Origin: Pseudomonas rubra
GTDB lineage: Bacteria; Pseudomonadota; Gammaproteobacteria; Pseudomonadales; Pseudomonadaceae
DNA: 64,000 nucleotides
Assembly (NCBI RefSeq): GCF_028656935.1
Contig: NZ_JAMDGZ010000002.1
Span: 186,001-250,000, forward strand
Reading direction: 5' to 3'
Shown: positions 57,778 through 64,000 of the stretch, one piece after another
Numbering within the stretch: position 1 is the stretch's first letter
How the letters are laid out: every line of letters begins with the position of its first letter
Translations under genes and position numbers: made by a program
Notes under the pieces: generated by a model
The model's input: only the letters and a program-made list of their open reading frames with translations
Told to the model about the DNA's origin: nothing
Databases searched by the model: none

Positions 57778-57833
57778 CATCGCGGGTCAAGCCCGCTCCT
57801 ACAAACCTGTAGGAGCGGGCTTGACCCGCGATG
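57778..57833. repeat. paired REP palindrome between DUF2388 gene and gcvP
   Basis: Perfect 25-bp inverted arms 57778-57802 and 57809-57833 with a 6-base loop. It carries a variant core, GGGTCAAGCCC instead of GGGGCAAGCCC, on both arms, so both arms changed together. It lies between convergent genes. Confidence 0.9.
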
Positions 57834-57844
57834 TGCCATACCGC

Positions 57845-60718
57845 TTAACGGTAGTCATCCACCGGCACACAAGCACAAAATAGATTCCTGTCCCCATACA
57901 CATTGTCGACCCGATTCACCGCAGGCCAGTACTTGTGCATCCGCGCATGGGCACTGGGCGCCACGCCCTGGGCAATGCTGTAAGGCCGTTCCCACACTCC
58001 GAGCACATCTTCAAGCGTATGCGGCGCATGCTTGAGCGGGTTGTCCTCCGCCGGCCAGTTACCCTCCTGAACCTCGCGGATCTCGGCGCGAATGCTCAGC
58101 ATTGCCTCGACAAAACGATCCAGCTCGGCCTTCGACTCACTCTCGGTCGGCTCGACCATCAAGGTCCCCGGCACCGGGAATGACATGGTCGGTGCGTGGA
58201 AGCCGTAATCCATCAAGCGCTTGGCCACATCCTCCTCGCTGATCCCGGTCAGGGCCTTCAGTGGACGCAGATCGAGAATGCACTCATGGGCCACCCGTTC
58301 GTTACGGCCACGGTAGAGCACCGGAAAAGCACCAGCCAACTGTTCGGCCAGGTAGTTGGCCGAGAGAATCGCCACCTCACTGGCATCGGCCAGTTGCGGG
58401 CCCATCATGGCGATGTACATCCAGCTGATCGGCAAGATGCTCGCACTGCCCCAGGGTGCGGCACTGACCGCAGTGTTCTGCGGGTCGGGCCCGGGTATCG
58501 GCACCACCGGGTGACTGGCGACAAAGGGCGCCAGGTGCGCACGAACACCAATCGGCCCCATGCCCGGACCACCACCACCGTGGGGGATGCAAAAGGTCTT
58601 GTGCAGGTTCATGTGCGAAACGTCGGCGCCAATGTCCGCCGGCCGCGCCAGGCCGACCTGGGCGTTGAGGTTGGCGCCGTCCATGTACACCTGGCCACCG
58701 TGCTTGTGGATAACTTCGCAGATCTCGCTGATGCCCTCCTCGTACACACCGTGGGTCGAAGGGTAAGTGGCCATCAGACACGACAGCTGTTCGCCAGCCG
58801 CCTGTGCCTTGGCCTTGAGGTCGGCCAGGTCGACGTTGCCGGCCTGGTCGCACTCGACGATCACCACGCGCATCCCGGCCATCTGCGCCGAAGCCGGGTT
58901 GGTACCGTGGGCCGAGGCCGGGATCAGGCAGATATCGCGCTGTGGCTGGTGGCGGCTGCGGTGGTACTTGGCGATTGCCATCAGCCCGGCGTACTCACCT
59001 TGGGCGCCAGAGTTGGGCTGCATGCAGATAGCATCGAAGCCGGTGATTGCGCACAACCAGCTCTCCAGCTCGTCGATCATCGCCTTGTAACCCTGTACCT
59101 GGGCTGCCGGCGCAAAGGGATGCAACAGAGCAAAGCCCGGCCAGGTAATCGGGATCATCTCGCTGCTGGCATTGAGCTTCATGGTGCACGACCCCAGCGG
59201 AATCATTGACTGGTTCAGCGCCAGGTCCTTGTTCTCCAGCTGTTTGAGGTAGCGCAGCATCTCGGTTTCGCTGTGGTGCAGGTTGAACACCGGGTGGCTG
59301 AGGAAGGCCGAGCGTCGCACCAGTGCCGGCGGAATGCCTTCGGGCTGCGCCAGGGCATCGAGGGTGGCGATATCCAGCCCGTGGTCGGCACCCAGGAAGA
59401 TATCGAACAGGCGCATGACCGTGCCTTCGTCGCAGGTTTCGTCAAGGCTCACGCCCAGTTGCCCGCGACCGAGTATCCGCAGGTTGACCTGCGCCGCCTC
59501 GGCGCTCTGGATGATTGCCGTCTGACTGCCGCCGACTTCCAGGGTCAGGGTGTCGAAGAAGTGTTCATTGAGGCGCTTGATGCCTTTGCTCTCAAGGCCT
59601 GCAGCCAGCACGAAGGTCAGCGCATGCACACGCTGGGCAATACGCTGCAAACCTTGCGGGCCGTGATACACCGCATAGAACGCCGCAATATTGGCCAGCA
59701 GCACCTGGGCCGTGCAGATGTTGGAGTTGGCCTTCTCGCGGCGGATATGCTGCTCGCGGGTCTGCAGGGCCATGCGCAGCGCGGTATTGCCCCGGGCATC
59801 CTTGGAAACACCAATGATGCGCCCCGGCATGGCCCGTTTGAACTCGTCACGGCAGGCAAAAAACGCCGCATGCGGGCCACCAAAGCCCATGGGCACGCCA
59901 AAACGCTGGGACGAGCCCAGCACCACGTCGGCGCCCTGCTCGCCCGGCGGCATCAGCATCACCAGGCTGAGCAGATCAGCCGCGACGCAGGCCAGTGCCT
60001 GTTGGGCATGCAGCTGGGTAATCAAAGGGCGCAGGTCACGCACTTCGCCATGGGTGTCGGGGTACTGCAGCAAGGCCCCGAATACCGTGTGCTTGGCGAG
60101 GTTATCCACAGTGTCGATGATCAGCTCGAAGCCAAAGCCCTCGGCGCGTGTTTGCAGCACCGAAAGGGTTTGCGGGTGACAGTGCTCATCGGCGAAGAAG
60201 GCATTGCTTTTCGACTTGGCCATACGCTTGGCCAGGGCCATGGCCTCTGCCGCAGCAGTGGCTTCGTCGAGTAACGAGGCGTTGGCCAGGTCCAGGCCGG
60301 TGAGGTCGATGATCATCTGCTGGAAATTGAGCAAGGCTTCCAGGCGGCCCTGGGCGATTTCCGGTTGGTACGGGGTGTAGGCGGTGTACCAGCCCGGGTT
60401 TTCCAGGACGTTGCGCAAAATGACCGTGGGGGTGACGGTGCCGTGGTAGCCCATGCCGATCAGGCTGGTCCACACCTGGTTCTGCTCGGCATAGCCCTTG
60501 AGCCGGGCCAGGGCGGCCTGCTCATCGAGGGCAGCGGGCAATTCCAGCGGCCGGTTCAGGCGGATGCCCGGTGGCACGGTCTGCTCAATCAGTTCGCGGC
60601 GGCTGCCAACTCCAAGGGTGGCGAGCATGGCCTGCTGCTCCAAGGCATCGGGCCCCAGGTGGCGACGCAGGAAAGGATTGCGGTCTTGCAGTTGGCTCAG
60701 GGACGGCGACTGGGACAT
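57845..60718 (-). CDS. gcvP: glycine dehydrogenase (decarboxylating), P protein
   Basis: PLP-dependent subunit that decarboxylates glycine and passes aminomethyl to lipoyl-GcvH. At 957 aa it is the full-length single-chain P protein. It has the N-terminal [17 protein letters not shown], the first-half [16 protein letters not shown], the second-half [12 protein letters not shown], and the catalytic Lys in [20 protein letters not shown] 60718 ([11 protein letters not shown]) follows GAGAG and is preferred to an ATG 24 bases upstream. Last gene of gcvTHP. Confidence 0.96.
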   Translation of the reverse strand: MSQSPSLSQLQDRNPFLRRHLGPDALEQQAMLATLGVGSRRELIEQTVPPGIRLNRPLELPAALDEQAALARLKGYAEQNQVWTSLIGMGYHGTVTPTVILRNVLENPGWYTAYTPYQPEIAQGRLEALLNFQQMIIDLTGLDLANASLLDEATAAAEAMALAKRMAKSKSNAFFADEHCHPQTLSVLQTRAEGFGFELIIDTVDNLAKHTVFGALLQYPDTHGEVRDLRPLITQLHAQQALACVAADLLSLVMLMPPGEQGADVVLGSSQRFGVPMGFGGPHAAFFACRDEFKRAMPGRIIGVSKDARGNTALRMALQTREQHIRREKANSNICTAQVLLANIAAFYAVYHGPQGLQRIAQRVHALTFVLAAGLESKGIKRLNEHFFDTLTLEVGGSQTAIIQSAEAAQVNLRILGRGQLGVSLDETCDEGTVMRLFDIFLGADHGLDIATLDALAQPEGIPPALVRRSAFLSHPVFNLHHSETEMLRYLKQLENKDLALNQSMIPLGSCTMKLNASSEMIPITWPGFALLHPFAPAAQVQGYKAMIDELESWLCAITGFDAICMQPNSGAQGEYAGLMAIAKYHRSRHQPQRDICLIPASAHGTNPASAQMAGMRVVIVECDQAGNVDLADLKAKAQAAGEQLSCLMATYPSTHGVYEEGISEICEVIHKHGGQVYMDGANLNAQVGLARPADIGADVSHMNLHKTFCIPHGGGGPGMGPIGVRAHLAPFVASHPVVPIPGPDPQNTAVSAAPWGSASILPISWMYIAMMGPQLADASEVAILSANYLAEQLAGAFPVLYRGRNERVAHECILDLRPLKALTGISEEDVAKRLMDYGFHAPTMSFPVPGTLMVEPTESESKAELDRFVEAMLSIRAEIREVQEGNWPAEDNPLKHAPHTLEDVLGVWERPYSIAQGVAPSAHARMHKYWPAVNRVDNVYGDRNLFCACVPVDDYR

Positions 60719-60797
60719 AGCGGCTCTCTCTTCCTCGACCAAGCCTCGAGCGCTCGAGGCATATTGAGTCTAGGAAGAGATTGCCGCCTGCGTGAAA

Positions 60798-61181
60798 CTA
60801 TTCGCCAATGGCGGCTTGATAGCCGGCGGCGTCGAGCAGTTTGTCCAGCTCGGCCTTGTCGCTTGGCTTGAGCTTGAAGATCCAGCTGCCGTAAGGATCG
60901 TTGTTCAGTTCCTCAGGGCTGTCGGCCAGTTCATCGTTGACCGCGATCACTTCACCGCCAACCGGTGCGTAGATGTCCGATGCGGCCTTGACCGACTCGA
61001 CCACACCTGCAGCGTCGCCAGCGGCAAAGACCTTGCCGACTTCCACCAGCTCGACGAACACCACGTCACCCAGGGCTTGCTGAGCGTGGTCGCTGATCCC
61101 GACAGTCACAGTGCCATCGGCTTCGAGCCGGGCCCATTCGTGGCTTTCGGCAAAACGCAGGTCGGCGGGGATATTACTCAT
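60798..61181 (-). CDS. gcvH: glycine cleavage system H protein
   Basis: Lipoyl carrier shuttling the aminomethyl group between P, T and L proteins. The 127 aa product has [20 protein letters not shown] and the lipoylated Lys65 in [14 protein letters not shown]. It lies 48 bp after gcvT and 79 bp before gcvP on the same strand. Confidence 0.96.
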   Translation of the reverse strand: MSNIPADLRFAESHEWARLEADGTVTVGISDHAQQALGDVVFVELVEVGKVFAAGDAAGVVESVKAASDIYAPVGGEVIAVNDELADSPEELNNDPYGSWIFKLKPSDKAELDKLLDAAGYQAAIGE

Positions 61182-61229
61182 AATTGTTGTCCTCGATTGG
61201 CTCAGCGGTTTGGCCCGCCAGAAATAGGT

Positions 61230-62312
61230 TCAGATCAGGATCTTGCCATGGCGCACGAAGGTCGGCCTGACCACCCGCACCGGGTACCACTTGCCGCGAA
61301 TCTCCACCTCGGCACGGTCGGCGGTGGCCATCGGCACCCGCGCCAGGGCAATGGATTTGCTCAGCGTAGGAGAGAAACTACCACTGGTGATCTCACCTTC
61401 GCCAATCCCAGCGACACGAACCACCTGGTGGGCACGTAAAACCCCGCGTTCTTCGAGCACCAGGCCGACCAGTTTCTGCTCCACGCCATGCTCGATTTCA
61501 CCCAGCAAGCCTTGGCGCCCGATGAAACTGCGCTCCGCCGGCTCCCAGGCGACACTCCAGCCCAGATTCGAGGTCAGCGGTGTATGGTCTTCGTCGATAT
61601 CCTGGCCATACAGGTTCATCCCCGCCTCCAGGCGCAAGGTGTCGCGCGCACCAAGGCCGCTGGGGGCGATGCCAGCGCCGACCAGGTCGTTGAAGAACGC
61701 CGGGGCCTGCACTGCCGGGAAGATGATTTCCAGGCCATCCTCACCGGTGTAACCGGTGCGGGCTATGAACCAGTCACCGTCGGCCAGGCCTTCGAAGGGC
61801 TTGAGTTCACGGATCAGCGCGGCGCGTGCGGCGCTCACCAACTCCGCGACCTTTTCTCGCGCATGCGGGCCCTGGATAGCGAGAATGGCCAACTCCGGGC
61901 GCTCGTTCAGCTCGACTTCGAAACCGGTCATGCGCGCCTGCAACCAGGCCAGATCCTTGTCGCGGGTCGAAGCGTTGACCACCAGACGGTAACCGTCTTC
62001 GCAACGGTAGACGATCATGTCGTCGATCACCCCGCCCTGCTCGTTGAGCATGGTGCTGTACAGGGCTTTGCCGGTGGCGTGCAGACGATCTACATCATTG
62101 GCCAGCACCTGCTGCAGCCAGACGCCAGCCTGAGCGCCGCGGATATCGATCACGGTCATATGGGATACATCGAATACCCCGCAGGCCTGGCGCACCTGAT
62201 GGTGCTCCTCGACCTGCGAGCCATAGTGCAGGGGCATATCCCAACCGCCAAAATCGACCATCTTGGCGCCGAGAGCCAAGTGCAGGTCATACAGAGGCGT
62301 ACGCTGTCCCAT
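61230..62312 (-). CDS. gcvT: aminomethyltransferase, T protein
   Basis: Transfers the methylene unit to tetrahydrofolate and releases ammonia. The 360 aa product has TPLYDLHLALGAKMVDFGGW, the folate-site GVFDVSHMTVIDI, ARTGYTGEDGLEI and a C-terminal barrel (GGITSGSFSPTLSKSIALA-like region GEITSGSFSPTLSKSI). GGAAGGAG lies before the ATG. First gene of gcvTHP. Confidence 0.95.
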   Translation of the reverse strand: MGQRTPLYDLHLALGAKMVDFGGWDMPLHYGSQVEEHHQVRQACGVFDVSHMTVIDIRGAQAGVWLQQVLANDVDRLHATGKALYSTMLNEQGGVIDDMIVYRCEDGYRLVVNASTRDKDLAWLQARMTGFEVELNERPELAILAIQGPHAREKVAELVSAARAALIRELKPFEGLADGDWFIARTGYTGEDGLEIIFPAVQAPAFFNDLVGAGIAPSGLGARDTLRLEAGMNLYGQDIDEDHTPLTSNLGWSVAWEPAERSFIGRQGLLGEIEHGVEQKLVGLVLEERGVLRAHQVVRVAGIGEGEITSGSFSPTLSKSIALARVPMATADRAEVEIRGKWYPVRVVRPTFVRHGKILI

Positions 62313-62433
62313 GGGTTTCTCCTTCCGGGCGTGGCGAGGCTACGGCGGCTGGCAGCGATGCAGCTACCCGGTCTGTAGGACCGGCCGCAGCGAATGCCGC
62401 GCATTGTAGCCGCAAGGACGCAGCCTTACACCC
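62313..62433 (-). promoter_or_regulatory. gcvTHP upstream region
   Basis: Only 121 bp separate gcvT from the upstream permease gene on the same strand. A minus-strand TACAAT (62403-62408 on the plus strand reads ATTGTA) is a possible -10. The gap is too short and lacks the paired glycine aptamer layout, so I see no glycine riboswitch here. Confidence 0.35.
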
Positions 62434-64000
62434 TCAGCGCGTTTGACCCGGGTGCTGGGCCGAACGTCGAATCAGGCCGATGACCGGCAACAGGCCGACC
62501 AGCACCAGTGTCAGCGCCGGTAACGAGGCCCGCGCCCACTCCCCCTCACTGGTCATCTCGAACACCCGAACCGCCAGGGTATCCCAGCCGAAGGGGCGCA
62601 TCAGCAGGGTCGCCGGCATCTCCTTGAGCACGTCGACAAACACCAGCAGCGCCGCACTCAAGGCACCGGGTACCAGCAAAGGTAGATACACCTTGCAAAA
62701 CAATCTCGGGCCGCCAACACCCAGGCTGCGGGAAGCCTCCGGCAAAGACGGACGAATCCGCTCCAGGCTGTTTTCCAGCGGGCCGTAGGCTACGGCGATA
62801 AAGCGCACCAGGTACGCCAGCAGCAAGGCCGACAGGCTGCCGAGCAGCAACGGCTTGCCGGCACCTCCCAGCCAGTTGGAAAGCGGCACCACCAGTTGGT
62901 TATCGAGGTAACTGAAGGCAAGCATGATCGACACCGCCAATACCGAGCCGGGCAAGGCATAGCCCAGGTTGGCCAGGCCGACGCCTGCGCGAATCCCCGG
63001 GGTTGGCGCCTGACGCCTGGCGAACGCCAGCACCAGGGCAACACAGACCGTGATCAGCGCTGCCATGCCGCCCAGGTAGAGGGTATGCAGGATCAACCCG
63101 GCGTAGCGCTCATCGAGGTCGAAACGCCCGCGCTGCCAGAACCACGCCACCAGTTGCAGCATCGGCACCACGAAGGCGCAGGCGAACACCAGCACACACC
63201 AGCTGCTGGCGGCCAATGCCTTGACGCCACGCAGGTGGTATAGCGCCTTGCCCCGTGGCCGTTCATTACTACTGCGCACCGCACCGCGGGCACGCCGTTC
63301 GCCGTACAGCACCAACATCACCGCCAGCAACAGCAGGCTGGCCAGCTGGGCAGCGCTGGAAAGGCTGAAGAAGCCATACCAGGTCTTGTAGATGGCCGTG
63401 GTGAAGGTGTCGAAGTTGAACACTGAGACTGCGCCAAAATCCGCCAGGGTCTCCATCAGCGCCAGCGCCACACCCGCACCGATGGCCGGCCGTGCCATGG
63501 GCATGGCGACCCGCCAGAATGCCTGCAAGGGTGATAGCCCGAGCACCCGTGCAGCCTCCATCAGGCCTTTGCCCTGGGCCAGAAAGGCATTACGCGCCAA
63601 CAGGTAGACGTACGGGTAGAACACCAGCACCAGCACGGTGATCACCCCACCGGTGGAACGCACCCGTGGCAAACGCATGGGCCCGAACCACTCGCGCAGC
63701 AAGGTTTGCACTGGCCCGGCGAAATCCAGCAGACCGACGAAGACGAACGCCAATACATAGGCCGGAATCGCGAAGGGCAGCATCAACGCCCAGTCGAGCC
63801 AGCGTCGCCCGGGGAATTCACACAGGCTGGTGAGCCAGGCCAGGCTCACCCCCAGCACCGTCACACCGACACCCACACCGAGGATCAACGTCAGGGTGTT
63901 GCCCAGCAGGCGGCTCATCTGGGTGTCGAGCAGGTGCGACCAGATCTGCAGGTCGACCGCCTGCCAGGACAGCAGCAGCACGCTCAGCGGCAGCAGTACC
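62434..64000 (-). CDS. iron(III) ABC transporter permease (partial, 5' end outside window)
   Basis: Inner-membrane permease of the FbpB/HitB/AfuB type for ferric iron, with two fused permease halves. At least 521 residues are visible. Two EAA-type coupling motifs occur: EAARVLGLSPLQAFWRVAMPMARP and EASRSLGVGGPRLFCKVYLPLLVPG. The frame stays open to the window edge (the last in-window codons read VLLPLS before a GTG), so the true start lies beyond 64000. It is on the same strand as gcvTHP, but 121 bp upstream and probably a separate unit. A binding-protein gene is expected upstream, outside the window. Confidence 0.88.
   Translation of the reverse strand, partial: VLLPLSVLLLSWQAVDLQIWSHLLDTQMSRLLGNTLTLILGVGVGVTVLGVSLAWLTSLCEFPGRRWLDWALMLPFAIPAYVLAFVFVGLLDFAGPVQTLLREWFGPMRLPRVRSTGGVITVLVLVFYPYVYLLARNAFLAQGKGLMEAARVLGLSPLQAFWRVAMPMARPAIGAGVALALMETLADFGAVSVFNFDTFTTAIYKTWYGFFSLSSAAQLASLLLLAVMLVLYGERRARGAVRSSNERPRGKALYHLRGVKALAASSWCVLVFACAFVVPMLQLVAWFWQRGRFDLDERYAGLILHTLYLGGMAALITVCVALVLAFARRQAPTPGIRAGVGLANLGYALPGSVLAVSIMLAFSYLDNQLVVPLSNWLGGAGKPLLLGSLSALLLAYLVRFIAVAYGPLENSLERIRPSLPEASRSLGVGGPRLFCKVYLPLLVPGALSAALLVFVDVLKEMPATLLMRPFGWDTLAVRVFEMTSEGEWARASLPALTLVLVGLLPVIGLIRRSAQHPGQTR

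Noticed and set aside
62313..62433. Glycine riboswitch before gcvT
   Set aside because: The gap is only 121 bp and shows no tandem aptamer-like structure that I can recognise.

Overview
This 64 kb window is chromosomal DNA of a Pseudomonas, most likely of the P. putida group. The evidence is the high-GC coding style, the gene content (ssuEADCBF with lsfA, spu polyamine genes, a two-adaptor Tri-type pump, a DUF2388 gene) and the Pseudomonas-type REP palindromes. No rRNA, tRNA, prophage, insertion sequence or CRISPR array was recognised.

Layout. 1-4.9 kb: tex, gshA and a TetR-family regulator. 5-33.6 kb: a large sulfur-acquisition region holding ssuEADCBF (sulfonates), lsfA (1-Cys peroxiredoxin), an OprD-family porin, tauABCD (taurine), epsC (serine acetyltransferase), tcyJLN (cystine import), and an operon of two SfnB-type flavoproteins, a DszA/NtaA-type monooxygenase and a MetQNI-type importer. 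A BCCT betaine/choline transporter and a four-gene CS1/Cbl-type (alternate chaperone-usher) fimbrial cluster interrupt this region at 16-23 kb. 33.6-38.9 kb: a TriABC-like RND pump with two lipoprotein adaptors. 39-40 kb: a lone RecF/SMC-like ATPase. 40-50.5 kb: the spu polyamine uptake and gamma-glutamylation cluster. 50.6-57.8 kb: argA, argE, a CYTH-CHAD protein, an Lrp regulator, a small conserved protein, an orphan GspE-like ATPase and a DUF2388 protein. 57.8-64 kb: gcvTHP and the 3' part of an Fe3+ ABC permease gene that runs off the window.

How the genes work together. The sulfur genes form a coherent starvation response: porin entry, ABC import, flavin- or 2-oxoglutarate-dependent C-S cleavage, and cysteine synthesis or import. 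Their proteins carry almost no sulfur. Mature SsuA, TauA, TcyJ and the MetQ-like protein have no Cys or Met at all, and one SfnB paralogue has only its initiator Met. A TTTATTCC-type motif recurs in front of several of these operons and is a candidate shared activator site. A 22-codon ORF overlaps the start codon of the first SfnB gene.

At genome scale, six of the seven convergent gene pairs are separated by a paired REP palindrome; the seventh gap is only 3 bp. From memory of P. putida KT2440 gene order, the window joins two segments that lie on opposite sides of oriC there, which would fit an inversion about the origin with its endpoint near 33.6 kb.
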